From positions 1-64,000 of the forward strand of contig NZ_JAKILU010000017.1 in assembly GCF_023283485.1 (NCBI RefSeq): a DNA stretch of 64,000 nucleotides. Direction: 5' to 3'. Position 1 is the stretch's first letter. Every line of letters starts with the position of its first letter. Made by a program: the position numbers and the translations under genes. The notes below the pieces were generated by a model. That model worked only from the letters and a program-made list of their open reading frames with translations. It had not been told where the DNA came from and ran no database searches. This document shows positions 46,689 through 57,847 of this stretch, piece by piece. The DNA comes from Shewanella glacialipiscicola (GTDB lineage: Bacteria; Pseudomonadota; Gammaproteobacteria; Enterobacterales; Shewanellaceae).

Positions 46689-47000
46689 TCAAATAATTTC
46701 CCGCTCCGCGAGATGTGCAAGTGGAACCATACTTTTATGTAAGATCCCAAATACAACGAATTGATGCTCATGTTGGATGTAATAGATGACATGACTTGAA
46801 TAAGGGAAGCTAAACACATTCATGCGTACCTCGGGTCTATTTTTCCCAAGGCTGGGTGTTTCAGCCAGCAGCAGAATCGTTTGTCTAAGTCCTGATAAAT
46901 ATGTCTTCGACTGAGTCGTTCCCCATTGGGCTAACGTAAAGCGGTGAATACCTATCAGATCAGATTGTGCATCGGGCGTTAAATGATAAGTTACCGGCAT
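46689..47000 (-). CDS. RelE/ParE-type toxin
   Basis: A 103-residue ParE/RelE superfamily protein: N-terminal YHLTPDAQSDLIGI, central QTILLLAETPSLGK, and C-terminal IYYIQHEHQFVVFGILHKSM with the usual terminal strand. ParE proteins poison gyrase; RelE proteins cleave ribosomal mRNA. The sequence looks closer to ParE. Its start overlaps the antitoxin stop. It lies between tnpA and tnpR of the outer transposon, a place where toxin-antitoxin pairs are known in Tn3-family elements. Confidence 0.88.
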   Translation of the reverse strand: MPVTYHLTPDAQSDLIGIHRFTLAQWGTTQSKTYLSGLRQTILLLAETPSLGKNRPEVRMNVFSFPYSSHVIYYIQHEHQFVVFGILHKSMVPLAHLAEREII

Positions 47001-47260
47001 TAGTCATACTGCCCTGCGGCCAGCTCATCAAAAAAGGTATTACCATCAACCAAATTGCCCATTTTGATGTCAGTCATGGCTTTCACCGCTTTGGATTGAA
47101 GCAAATGTAATTTTAGTGTCTCGATACTTTGGTATGCATCAGCTGAAATAACAACGGCCACAGGCTTGCCATTTTTATTAATTTGGATTGGAGCTTGCTG
47201 AGCTTTGAGCAACAAATCTCCAAAGTGAATTTTTGCTTCATTGGCTGAAAGAGTGTTCAT
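47000..47260 (-). CDS. Phd/YefM-type antitoxin
   Basis: An 86-residue protein with the Phd/YefM N-terminal domain (TLSANEAKIHFGDLLLKAQQ, PVAVVISADAYQSI) and an acidic C-terminal tail (FFDELAAGQYD) that would bind the toxin. It precedes and overlaps the ParE gene, the standard order. AAAGGTG lies before the ATG. It should repress its own promoter at 47275-47290. Confidence 0.9.
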   Translation of the reverse strand: MNTLSANEAKIHFGDLLLKAQQAPIQINKNGKPVAVVISADAYQSIETLKLHLLQSKAVKAMTDIKMGNLVDGNTFFDELAAGQYD

Positions 47261-47274
47261 TTATCACCTTTAAA

Positions 47275-47290
47275 CGAATCGTTCGATTCG
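47275..47290. promoter_or_regulatory. Palindromic operator of the toxin-antitoxin pair
   Basis: CGAATCGTTCGATTCG has two perfect 7-bp arms around TT, 14 bp upstream of the antitoxin start. It is a good operator for Phd-type autoregulation. Confidence 0.65.
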
Positions 47291-47332
47291 CTCAATTTAC
47301 ACCAGTTGGACGATAAAAGTCAAAAATGCACC

Positions 47333-47406
47333 TTATCAAAATGTATACTATTTGATAGCTCTGGTTATTGCCTATCAAAACTACTATCATAAGTGCATTA
47401 TCAAAA
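47333..47406. promoter_or_regulatory. res-like site of the outer Tn3 transposon
   Basis: Repeats of the motif TATCAAAA occur at 47334-47341, 47373-47380 and 47399-47406 in one orientation, with the inverted TTTGATAG at 47351-47358, between the antitoxin and the resolvase gene. This matches a resolution site for the adjacent serine resolvase. Confidence 0.65.
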
Positions 47407-47429
47407 CCTTTAAAGAGATATGGTAATTT

Positions 47430-48008
47430 ATGTCCAAAGTTGGTTATGCTCGAGTGAGTTCCACGGGTCAAAGCTTAGAAGTGCAACTGGGCAAGTTACA
47501 TCGAGCTGAGTGCAATAAGATATATCAAGAAAAACGCAGTGGGAGGACGGCTGAACGGTCTGAATTTCAATCTTGCATGAGTTATTTACGTGAAGGGGAT
47601 ACCCTAGTGGTCACCCGACTCGATCGTCTTGCTCGCTCAGTCGTCCACTTAGCCCAGATTGCTTCGCGTTTTCAAAGTGAAGGTATTGATTTGCTCGTTA
47701 TCGATCAGAACATCGATACGAGCACTTCGACAGGGCGACTCATGTTCAATATGTTGGCAGCTATTGCTGAGTTTGAAAATGACTTGCGGACAGAGAGACA
47801 AGCTGAAGGTATCGCAAAAGCACATGAAAATGGAGTTAAATTTGGTAGGCCTGTAAAACTTACAGACACCTTAAAACAAGCTATTTATGATAAAAGAGCT
47901 GAGGGGGCCACTATTGGTCAGCTTGCCAAGGAGTATCACCTTGGAGAAGCTTCTATTTATCGGGCTATAAATTCAGTTAAGCAATCAATTGTTTCCCCTA
48001 CTCGATAG
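47430..48008 (+). CDS. tnpR: Serine resolvase of the outer Tn3 transposon
   Basis: A 192-residue serine resolvase with catalytic Ser10 (GYARVSSTGQSLEVQL), VTRLDRLARSVV and a C-terminal HTH (TIGQLAKEYHLGEASIYRA). It differs clearly from the resolvase at 40387, so it belongs to the older element. AGAG precedes the ATG. It reads away from tnpA across the toxin-antitoxin pair and the res-like site. Confidence 0.92.
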   Translation: MSKVGYARVSSTGQSLEVQLGKLHRAECNKIYQEKRSGRTAERSEFQSCMSYLREGDTLVVTRLDRLARSVVHLAQIASRFQSEGIDLLVIDQNIDTSTSTGRLMFNMLAAIAEFENDLRTERQAEGIAKAHENGVKFGRPVKLTDTLKQAIYDKRAEGATIGQLAKEYHLGEASIYRAINSVKQSIVSPTR

Positions 48009-48029
48009 ATATTAAAGAGCTGCGAGATT

Positions 48030-48839
48030 ATGGAAAATTCAAAGCGCCAAATTCCTATTGTTATTGATACCGAGCGTAATGAGCCCATTTGGGTTGCATC
48101 ATTAAGTTGGATCTATGAGCAGCATGAACTACAAGAAATACGTCAAGCCAACATAAAACACCATCGTTTCGTCTGCCAAAACTGTAAACAACTGGTGTAT
48201 CTTCATGCAAAACGAGATGACGATAGCCGGCACGGGCATCAATATTACTTTAGTCATCCAGAAGGGATCGATTGCGATTGGAAGTCTGATAGTAAATCTC
48301 GTGCGGAAATTTACGCTGGAGTAAGTGAGGGAGATAAACATTGGCAAATGAAAGAGCTACTCGCTAAGACACTTATTAACCTCCCCAATTGGGAAGTGGT
48401 GGATGTCGATACACAGTTTGTTTTTAGCCTAGACAAACTCAAACGTGCAAAACCCGATCTCCATGCTCGTTATTTCGGTACAGATGTTGCGTTTGAAATC
48501 CAACTTCGTAGTGAATCCCCAAAAGTCATCCTTGACCGACAACATTTCTATCAGGAAAAAGAATGGCCATTGATTTGGCTAAGTGCCGAGAATGAAGATC
48601 AGATCCTTGATTTTTTTGATAAAGAAAGAATTGCGGTAAAACAAGTCCAGAAGGATATTGCCTTTTGTAACCGAGGGAACTGGTTCATTTTCAATAAATT
48701 CTTAGCTTCCCAATCACTCGAAAAAAAGCAGCTTACGATATTAACGAAAGTGTGGGAACCCAGCTTAGCTGGTAAAAAGATTTATTATGATTGGTGCCAA
48801 TATAGTGTTTGTAGTGGCACACTGAATTTGGCCACCTAA
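48030..48839 (+). pseudogene. CoiA-like / PD-(D/E)xK nuclease protein, 3' end replaced by IS3
   Basis: A 269-codon frame whose last ten codons derive from the IS3 end at 48810. The N-terminal part has a zinc-like C-x2-C (FVCQNCKQLVYLH) and a later FSHPEGIDC, as in CoiA-family proteins. A nuclease-like core follows, with KPDLHARYFGTDVAFEIQL (Asp, Glu-x-Gln). Such proteins (CoiA, DUF6035-like) are poorly understood; some occur with defence genes. It is 21 bp after the resolvase, so it is probably cargo of the outer Tn3 element. The truncation probably removes only the C-terminus, so residual function cannot be excluded. Confidence 0.65.
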
Positions 48840-48883
48840 TAAGAAATGTTATGATCTCATTCATAGCAAATTTAGGTGACAAA

Positions 48884-50067
<1,184 letters not shown>

Positions 50068-50075
50068 CCACTTCA

Positions 50076-50668
50076 CAGCTACACCAGATGAAATCTATCA
50101 GAATATTGAAATGCTGTTCAGTAAAGAGGCCATAGACTGGGCGCTGATCTCCTGCCACTTACCTGATATGTTGCAGGTTGTCCAATCCATCAGAGCCGGG
50201 CGGCTTTCACCTTCAACTATTCTGCGAAAATTAGGCACAGCCAGTCGGAAAAATAAACTGTACTTTGCATTCCGCGAACTGGGTCGAGTGATAAGAACGC
50301 AGTTCTTGCTGGAATATATTGGCGATGATGAACTACGTCGTGTTATTCAGGCAGCGCAAAATAAGTGTGAAGGTTTTAATCAGTTCACTCAATGGGTTCA
50401 CTTTGGTGCTGATAAAATCACGGATAACGTACGTGATGAACAACTCAAGGTAATAAAATACAATCATTTAGTTGCTAATCTTGTGATTTTTCACAATTGC
50501 CAAACGCTGACTCAGGTCTTAAAAGAGCTGGAAGCAGAGGGGATGGCTTTAACTCCCGAACTTCTGAGCACGTTTAGTCCGTACCGTACTCATCATATCA
50601 ATCGCTTTGGTTTATCCGAGGTAAAAGAGCGTCATCCCCCACCTGTTAGCTATGACATTAAATTCTGA
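50076..50668 (+). pseudogene. C-terminal fragment of a third Tn3-family transposase
   Basis: About 197 codons of a Tn3-type TnpA C-terminus: SIRAGRLSPSTILRKLGTAS, ELGRVIRTQFLLEYIGD, the catalytic-Glu region QAAQNKCEGFNQFTQWVHFG and the terminal TFSPYRTHHINRFG. Its N-terminal 80 percent is missing. It is not related closely to either of the two full-length copies in the window. The break is at the IS3 right end. Confidence 0.88.
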
Positions 50669-50701
50669 CAGAGCAGATGTGGCAAGGGTTAGGAGGCGAT
50701 C

Positions 50702-50905
50702 TTACACATTTACGCACGAATCCTTACGCCTAGCCGTAATGGCTAAGTCGCTAAACACTTGAGGGCGACCTTTCTTGGGCTGCTCGACTTTGGCTTTCCA
50801 CTTAGCAATTGCATCCTCATCGATCCAGAAGGTAAGTGAACCGCGGTTGATTAAGGCTTGGTTGTATTGCTTCCAGTTGGTTGTTTTATAGCGAGGTTTT
50901 GACAC
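50702..50905 (-). pseudogene. IS5-family transposase fragment A
   Basis: The first about 57 residues (YKTTNWKQYNQALINRGSL, FWIDEDAIAKWKAK) are the N-terminus of an IS903-type transposase; after LAIT the frame leaves the family. It resembles, but is not the same as, the complete copy at 57924. The region is a remnant. Confidence 0.8.
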
Positions 50906-50956
50906 GGTTGATGGGTAAGTTGATAGGCGATGCCGATCAGATCTGCGGCTAAGGTT

Positions 50957-51238
50957 TTAGTTCAACCTATTTAGGAAACAAAGCCAATCGGGGGATTTAA
51001 GTGGCACACTCATCAACGTAAACAAAGCGTTGAGAAAGCCTTCTAGCGCACGCAACGATAAATTAAAGATGCATTTGACCATCAACGCGGTTTCAATCGC
51101 CACATCACTATAGCTAAACCCGCGTCCACGCCCGCCATGATGTTCATGGCAGTACCACGCGTTTACTGCAGCTTCATCCACCCAGAAGGTGAGCGAGCCA
51201 CGGCTCACTAACGCTTGGTTGTATATTGATTTGCCCAT
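50957..51238 (-). pseudogene. IS5-family transposase fragment B
   Basis: Residues 1-80 or so (YNQALVSRGSLTFWVDEAAV, HHGGRGRGFSYSDVAIETAL) are nearly identical to the complete copy at 57924; the match ends at LKSPD, after which the frame is unrelated. It lacks a few N-terminal residues (GKS-IYNQ) present in the complete copy. The terminal repeat (TTGTTGAACAAATC complemented) survives at about 51299-51312, next to the ndh 3' end. Confidence 0.85.
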
Positions 51239-51316
51239 GTTGCCGTCCTGAAGGTGAGTCAGGAGATCTGATCATGGCAACACCGATTAGTTCACTGATT
51301 TGTTCAACAAATTCCC

Positions 51317-52606
51317 CTACCACAACTTAAGTTGTGGGCGCAGCCAGCTTTGCATGCCATTGAGTCCTATCAGTAACAAGCCCTTTATCGGGCCATGCAG
51401 GGCGAGCATATGCCTGCGATATAAGGAAGCATAGACAAAGCGGGCCAGACATCCTTTAATGGCTATTCCCCCGCCGATAAATGAAAGCATATTGCCAACA
51501 GTGTAAAACTTAGACATGTTAACAAATCCTCCCAGATCCTTATAAAGATACTCTTTGAGCTCGGCATCCTTATCCTTTAATATGCGAATCAGGTTGTCAC
51601 CGACCAGCAGTGCCATCTGACGGGCTGTCTGGCCTCGGGCAGGCGTGAAAGAGCCATCCGGCTGTGGGCAGGCGGCACAGTCACCGAAGGAAAAAATACG
51701 CTCGTCAGTAGTAGTTCGGCAATTGGCGAAAACCATGAGCTGGTTCATCTTGTTAACTTCGAGTCCCAGGGTGCCCAGAACGTCAGGGCCTTTTACTCCC
51801 GCCGCCCAAATCATCATATCTGATTTAATGAACAGCCCCTCTTTAGTGTACATTCCCTCCGGCGTTACTTGAGTAACACTAGTATTGGTCATAATGTTCA
51901 CGCCCAGAGCGCGTAGCTGTTTATCTACGGCCCCGTACAGGCACTCCTTCTTCAGGCCCGGCATCACGCGATCGGCAGCTTCAATCAGGTTAACCCTCAA
52001 CAGATCTTCTGCGATCTCGTATCCATAACCTCTCAGAGTGTCGGCAATGTGGTGCATCTCGGCAGCCATCTCAGTGCCTGTTGCGCCAGCCCCTACGATG
52101 GTAATATCGAAATGACCATGCTCAGGATTCTTGGCATGCTGCAGGAATCTGTTGAGGATTTTCTGACGTATATTCATGGCCTGTTCGGTCAAGTCTAAAA
52201 AATCACAGTGTTCACGAACACCAGGAATAGCGAAATCATTGGTGATCGCCCCTATGCCTATCACTAGATAGTCGTAATCAACATGACGCGCAGGGAGAAT
52301 TTCATTGCCTTGCAGATCTTTCATCGCGGCTAGGGTGATATTTCGATTTTCACGGTCGATGCCAGTCAGGGCACCCTGCTCAAAGTTATAACTATTTTGA
52401 GCGGCTTGAACGCGATAATCGACGGCATTTATCCCTTCATCCAGACTACCAGCCGCCAGTTCATGTAAGAGCGGTTTCCAGATGTGGTGGCTGCTGATAT
52501 CTACTAGAGTAATATTGGCTTTGCCACGCTTACCCAGTTTTTTGCTGATCTTACCCAGCAACTCCATACCACCGGCGCCGCCACCGATCACAACAATATT
52601 GGTCAT
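51317..52606 (-). CDS. ndh: NDH-2 type NADH dehydrogenase
   Basis: A 429-residue FAD-dependent NADH:quinone oxidoreductase (E. coli Ndh about 434). The first GGGAGGMELL (about 8-17) binds FAD, the second GAGATGTEMAAE (about 170) binds NAD, and SFGDCAACPQPDGSF near residue 315 is typical of this family. The C-terminal part has a membrane-anchoring amphipathic region. The start at ATG 52606 is preceded by TTGGAG; a longer frame from 52708 has no ribosome site. It passes electrons from NADH to quinone without proton pumping; in this plasmid it could re-oxidise NADH made by AdhC, which is a guess. Confidence 0.9.
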   Translation of the reverse strand: MTNIVVIGGGAGGMELLGKISKKLGKRGKANITLVDISSHHIWKPLLHELAAGSLDEGINAVDYRVQAAQNSYNFEQGALTGIDRENRNITLAAMKDLQGNEILPARHVDYDYLVIGIGAITNDFAIPGVREHCDFLDLTEQAMNIRQKILNRFLQHAKNPEHGHFDITIVGAGATGTEMAAEMHHIADTLRGYGYEIAEDLLRVNLIEAADRVMPGLKKECLYGAVDKQLRALGVNIMTNTSVTQVTPEGMYTKEGLFIKSDMMIWAAGVKGPDVLGTLGLEVNKMNQLMVFANCRTTTDERIFSFGDCAACPQPDGSFTPARGQTARQMALLVGDNLIRILKDKDAELKEYLYKDLGGFVNMSKFYTVGNMLSFIGGGIAIKGCLARFVYASLYRRHMLALHGPIKGLLLIGLNGMQSWLRPQLKLW

Positions 52607-53120
52607 TACAAACTCCAAATACATAGCTAAATTGTCCCGGGCATTTAGCCCCACAGAACCTCTCAGGCTTGCGCCTATTTGTTTTCGTTTCGAATGTAAA
52701 AAGACCAAATTCTGAGCATTGTTGCTTTAATTAAGCGACTCTCGATTGTTCTTTTTTGGCAAGCTGGCTAATCAAGAATTAGATATCGGCATCAGACCAA
52801 GTAGCACTTGGGGTAAATCACATTCACTTTGATGGTGTATTATATTCATATACAGAAAAAGCGTATTCCTTTTGTTTGGCAAATTACTTTTACTAATGTG
52901 TAATAATGTAGATGATGAAATACAGGCATGACAATATTAGCTTGGAAAAGGATCGTTAAGTATTAACCCAAATGCAATGGATTTACTCTTCAGATGAGCG
53001 GTTTATTATTGTTGGGGGTAAGAGTGAATTACCGTTAAGGGGATTGTTATTGTGATTTGAGTAGATAAAATTGCTCGCTTAAATCTCTTTGAGCTCCGGG
53101 TTACTGCCAGGGCAAGAATT
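52607..53120. other. Non-coding gap upstream of ndh and of a small gene
   Basis: AT-rich DNA between a leftward and a rightward gene. It should hold the ndh promoter. I see no gene, repeat or clear regulatory motif. Confidence 0.6.
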
Positions 53121-53333
53121 ATGCAGTCGATCACACCGGACAAAGGCTTTACCAAGCAGATGTTGACTCAGGCGAAACAGTATAAGCAGCATCTTAGCCA
53201 GCAGGCGTTATCCGAATCTGAGAAAACCCTCTTTCAAAATCTGGCCCGAGAGTCATTGCGAAAGCAGCAAGCGTTAGAGCTAAATGAGGAAAATACGTTT
53301 AAACACTTTCTCAAGACTTACCTTGTGGCGTAA
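53121..53333 (+). CDS. Hypothetical small protein
   Basis: A 70-residue hydrophilic, almost entirely helical protein (KQMLTQAKQYKQHLSQQALS, EKTLFQNLARESLRKQQALEL). AGGG lies about eight bases before the ATG. No family is recognised. The coding-like composition and open frame are the only support. Confidence 0.55.
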   Translation: MQSITPDKGFTKQMLTQAKQYKQHLSQQALSESEKTLFQNLARESLRKQQALELNEENTFKHFLKTYLVA

Positions 53334-53523
53334 GCCCTAAATGAATCCGATGACACATTCTGAGTGATTGACTTCAAGCGACTCTAAGCTTGATTAGTTA
53401 GTAATGGGTAGAAGAATCTAATGACTGGTGGTGGGTCGAAATAATGGCGTTTGGATGACGGTGCAAGATCAAATTGATAAATATATTTACATAACAAGTA
53501 AGTTTTAAAAAATAGGAGGCTGA

Positions 53524-53757
53524 ATGGCAGGTGGTTGGTCTAAAGACGGCGCGGCACAAGATCAAATAGACAACAGTGTTAAAGATGGCGTAGCCAAAGC
53601 TAGGAGTCAATTACTAGTCGGTCAAAGTCTACTTTTTTGTGAGGAATGTAAATGTCCAATTCCTGAGGCTCGAAGAAAAGCCGTTGCAGGTGTTCGACTC
53701 TGTGTTGGCTGCAAAAGTAAGTCGGATATAAGACAAAAAAGAGGTAAGCAAGGTTAA
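53524..53757 (+). CDS. DksA/TraR-family zinc-finger protein
   Basis: A 77-residue protein with the DksA/TraR C4 zinc finger: C-E-E-C then C-V-G-C in FCEECKCPIPEARRKAV and RLCVGCKS. It lacks the long DksA coiled coil, like the short TraR and YbiI types, which bind the RNA polymerase secondary channel (TraR) or have unknown roles (YbiI). A strong ribosome site (TAGGAGGC) precedes ATG. It is not next to the tra genes, so it is not called traR. Confidence 0.85.
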   Translation: MAGGWSKDGAAQDQIDNSVKDGVAKARSQLLVGQSLLFCEECKCPIPEARRKAVAGVRLCVGCKSKSDIRQKRGKQG

Positions 53758-53837
53758 TTGCTGTGCCAGTAAAGATAGTCAGTTGAGGTAAGTTCTGAAT
53801 TTAAAAATCATTGAACATGAGGTTCAATACTTACCTA

Positions 53838-54716
53838 GGGTCTGTTGATCTTTCGAGAGTAATTTTTAGACAGCATGGCAAGACGTTATAATTTGCTTCG
53901 CCAAAAGTAACCATAACCTCAAGCCATGCCAAGACTTATGCTAACCGATGCACGCTGGGAAAAGCTATTTCATTTAATGAAAAGCACAGGCCGTGTTTAT
54001 GACAAACCTGAACATAGACAAACATTCGAAGGTATTCTTTACCGCCTTAGAACAGGTATCCCTTGGCGAGATTTACCTAAAGAGTTCGGTCATTGGAGCA
54101 CGGTCTTTAGACGGTTTCATTTATGGTCTAAGAAAGACGTTCTAGCACATTTATTCAAGGCATTAGCCAACCTTGCTGATATAGAATGGGTCTTTATTGA
54201 TGGCTCGATAGTGCGGGCTCACCAGCACAGTGCAGGTGCAGCGACGCTAAATAATGAGAGTATTGGTAAAAGTCGAGGCGGTAATTCAACCAAAATTCAC
54301 TTAGCCGTCGACAGCGGAGGATTACCGATTTATTTCGAATTATCAGAAGGCCAAAAACACGATATTACACACGCCCCCAGCTTAATTGAGCACCTGAAGC
54401 AGGTTGATACCGTCATTGCAGATAAAGGTTATGACAGCGATGCTTTTTGTGAACTTATCGCAAATAAAGGCGGTAAATCTGTTATTCCAAGGCGCCGCTA
54501 TAAGAATACACCTCAAGAAAGAGTCGATTGGTGCTTATATCGGTATCGACATTTAGTGGAGAATGCTTTTGAAAGAATTAAGCACTATCGAGCAATATCA
54601 ACAAGATATGACAAGCTAGCAAGAAATTACGCCAGTATGGTGTCACTGGCGTTTATGTTAATGTGGCTGCCGATGTGTTGCTGAACAACATTTGTACAGC
54701 AAAGATCAACAGACCC
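53838..54716 (+). mobile_element. IS5-family insertion sequence (879 bp)
   Basis: Terminal inverted repeats GGGTCTGTTGATCTTT and its complement at 54701-54716, flanked by TA on both sides (53836-53837 and 54717-54718), a 2-bp target duplication seen in the IS1031/IS427-like groups. One intact transposase lies inside. It lies between the zinc-finger gene and adhC. Confidence 0.88.
53926..54684 (+). CDS. IS5-family transposase
   Basis: A 252-residue DDE transposase: VFIDGSIVRAHQHSAG (first Asp), VDTVIADKGYDSDAF (second Asp) and the Glu in YRHLVENAFERIKHYRAI with the usual K/R. The N-terminal PWRDLPKEFGHWSTVFRRF is typical of this group. It is full length, so the element may be active. Confidence 0.92.
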   Translation: MPRLMLTDARWEKLFHLMKSTGRVYDKPEHRQTFEGILYRLRTGIPWRDLPKEFGHWSTVFRRFHLWSKKDVLAHLFKALANLADIEWVFIDGSIVRAHQHSAGAATLNNESIGKSRGGNSTKIHLAVDSGGLPIYFELSEGQKHDITHAPSLIEHLKQVDTVIADKGYDSDAFCELIANKGGKSVIPRRRYKNTPQERVDWCLYRYRHLVENAFERIKHYRAISTRYDKLARNYASMVSLAFMLMWLPMCC

Positions 54717-54931
54717 TAGTTAATGTTTGGCTTATTTGTTATCTAAAACCAGATGCTTAGGTCTGCCATGCCATTACTTATTGCAAAGAAGGCAACAATC
54801 AATTATTACCCTCTAGCAAAAGTAATTTTCATAATGGAGGGATTATTAATCTCGGAGCGCTAGTTATAATAGTTGTATATTAACCATGGCGCTTATTCGG
54901 TAAGACCGCTATTCAAATATTATCAATTTAG

Positions 54932-56071
<1,140 letters not shown>

Positions 56072-56157
56072 TACTCATCGATAAGATACTCATCCTGCAG
56101 CTTTGGCTTAGTCAGTGTTATCACAGGCTAAGTCGGAGCGATTAAGGAGGCTCAAGC

Positions 56158-56997
56158 GTGACAATTGAAAATATTAGTGTTAGTAAGAGTTTTGGTGGTT
56201 GGCATAAACAGTATTGTCATCACTCCCAAACGTTAAATTGTGGAATGCGATTCGCTATCTATCTGCCACCACAAGCATCAAGTGGCAAGAAGGTCCCAGT
56301 TCTGTACTGGCTTTCAGGTTTGACTTGTACCGATGAAAATTTTATGCAGAAAGCGGGGGCACAAGCACTGGCTGCAGAGCTTGGTATTGCTATCGTCGCA
56401 CCGGACACCAGCCCCAGAGGCGAGAATGTCGCCGATGATGAAGGCTACGATCTTGGTAAAGGGGCGGGCTTTTATGTCAATGCGACACAGGCACCGTGGA
56501 ATCGCCATTATCGAATGTACGATTACGTCGTCGATGAACTGCCAAAACTGATTGAATCTATGTTCCCTGTCAGTGATAAACGTTCTATTGCGGGCCACTC
56601 AATGGGCGGGCATGGTGCGTTAGTTGTCGCGCTGCGTAACCCTGATACATACCAGTCAGTATCGGCCTTTAGCCCAATCAGTAACCCGATTAATTGTCCT
56701 TGGGGCAAGAAGGCGTTGACTACCTATTTAGGCCGAGATTCGGCGACATGGATGGAATATGATGCCAGTATCTTGATGCGCCAGGCGACCCAATTTGTAC
56801 CGGCTCTGGTAGACCAAGGTGACGCTGATAACTTTCTTATTGAGCAGTTGAAGCCCGAAGTGCTCGAGGCTGCTGCTAAGGTTAAGGGTTACCCTCTAGA
56901 GCTTAATTATCGAGAAGGTTATGATCATAGCTACTATTTCATCTCCAGCTTTATCGAAAACCATCTGCGTTTTCATGCCGAGCATCTGGGCAAGTAA
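56158..56997 (+). CDS. fghA: S-formylglutathione hydrolase
   Basis: A 279-residue esterase-D type hydrolase. The nucleophile is Ser148 in GHSMGGHGA; Asp ([11 protein letters not shown]) and His (EGYDHSYYF) complete the triad. It converts S-formylglutathione to formate and glutathione. The start is GTG, preceded by AAGGAGG. It lies 86 bp after adhC and is probably cotranscribed with it. Confidence 0.95.
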   Translation: MTIENISVSKSFGGWHKQYCHHSQTLNCGMRFAIYLPPQASSGKKVPVLYWLSGLTCTDENFMQKAGAQALAAELGIAIVAPDTSPRGENVADDEGYDLGKGAGFYVNATQAPWNRHYRMYDYVVDELPKLIESMFPVSDKRSIAGHSMGGHGALVVALRNPDTYQSVSAFSPISNPINCPWGKKALTTYLGRDSATWMEYDASILMRQATQFVPALVDQGDADNFLIEQLKPEVLEAAAKVKGYPLELNYREGYDHSYYFISSFIENHLRFHAEHLGK

Positions 56998-57042
56998 TTA
57001 AACTTAAACCAGTAACTTATTTTAACTAATAAGATCTGACTG

Positions 57043-57078
57043 AAAAGGTGTTGTCATTTGTGGCGAGACCTTTTTATT
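57043..57078 (+). terminator. Terminator after fghA
   Basis: Stem AAAAGGT/ACCTTTT with an inner wobble-paired extension, followed by TTTTTATTTTT. It probably ends the adhC-fghA transcript, so the SMR gene has its own promoter in 57080-57236. Confidence 0.6.
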
Positions 57079-57236
57079 TTTGGGTACCTATCTTTATTAC
57101 AAATGGGTAAAAGTCATTTGTTATTTTACCCGATTACCATCTAAGTCAATATCAATATAATAGCCGCAACAAATCATTATTTCTATCAAAGCAGCGGACT
57201 TATTCTGTCGAACATTTTAAATTTAAGGCTTATATT

Positions 57237-57563
57237 ATGAGTTGGATCTTTCTATTACTAGGTGTCATGGCTGAAGCCTTATCTCATGTGGCGCTTAAGG
57301 CGACCGATGGTTTCACGCGACCACTCCCTGCTGTCATGGTGATTTTGGGGCATTTGACGGCTTTTATTTTCTTGGGCCAGGCGATGAAGGGAATGCCTGT
57401 CGGCGTAGTACATGCGCTCTGGGCTGGAATGGCTATTGTTACAGTGACACTTCTGTCAGCACTCTTCTATCGTCAGCATCTGGACATGACAGCTTGGATT
57501 GGCATGCTGTTGGTTGCCCTTGGTGTGATAATGATCAACCTATCTCAGGGGCATAGCCACTAA
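57237..57563 (+). CDS. Small multidrug resistance (SMR) family transporter
   Basis: A 108-residue protein with four membrane segments and the key SMR glutamate at residue 13 (LGVMAEALSHVALK), plus the helix-3 pattern GVVHALWAGMAIVTVTLL with ALWAG, close to AVWTG of EmrE/SugE. The His-rich end (GHSH) is unusual. SMR pumps export cations such as quaternary ammonium or guanidinium ions; the true substrate is not clear. It follows the formaldehyde genes but is separated from them by a terminator. Confidence 0.88.
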   Translation: MSWIFLLLGVMAEALSHVALKATDGFTRPLPAVMVILGHLTAFIFLGQAMKGMPVGVVHALWAGMAIVTVTLLSALFYRQHLDMTAWIGMLLVALGVIMINLSQGHSH

Positions 57564-57585
57564 TCCATATACCCATCTCATAAAA

Positions 57586-57620
57586 AACCTATTATCCGTT
57601 TAGATAATAGGTTCCGTTTT
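57586..57620 (+). terminator. Terminator after the SMR gene
   Basis: Stem AACCTATTATC/GATAATAGGTT with a 6-nt loop, followed by CCGTTTT. It lies 23 bp after the SMR stop. Confidence 0.75.
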
Positions 57621-57847
57621 AATCAAAAATGTCATTTATCAAAAAGATGTTACTCACATTTACAGCTGGACAATGTGCTAACTCAGTTCAGAAATATATG
57701 GCTAGGCTTATAAATCGTAACGCATACCTACATTAACTATCGGTGCTTTTCAAGATAGCTGCCACTCTTTGCTTAAATATTAAGCTGTATTTATAACGTC
57801 TTCGGTTGAAGCTTTATCTGGGTTTAACGTCATCGGTCCCACCGCCT

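Noticed and set aside
53524..53757. Naming the zinc-finger gene traR
   Set aside because: It is 26 kb from the tra operon and YbiI-like proteins share the finger; plasmid TraR identity cannot be shown.
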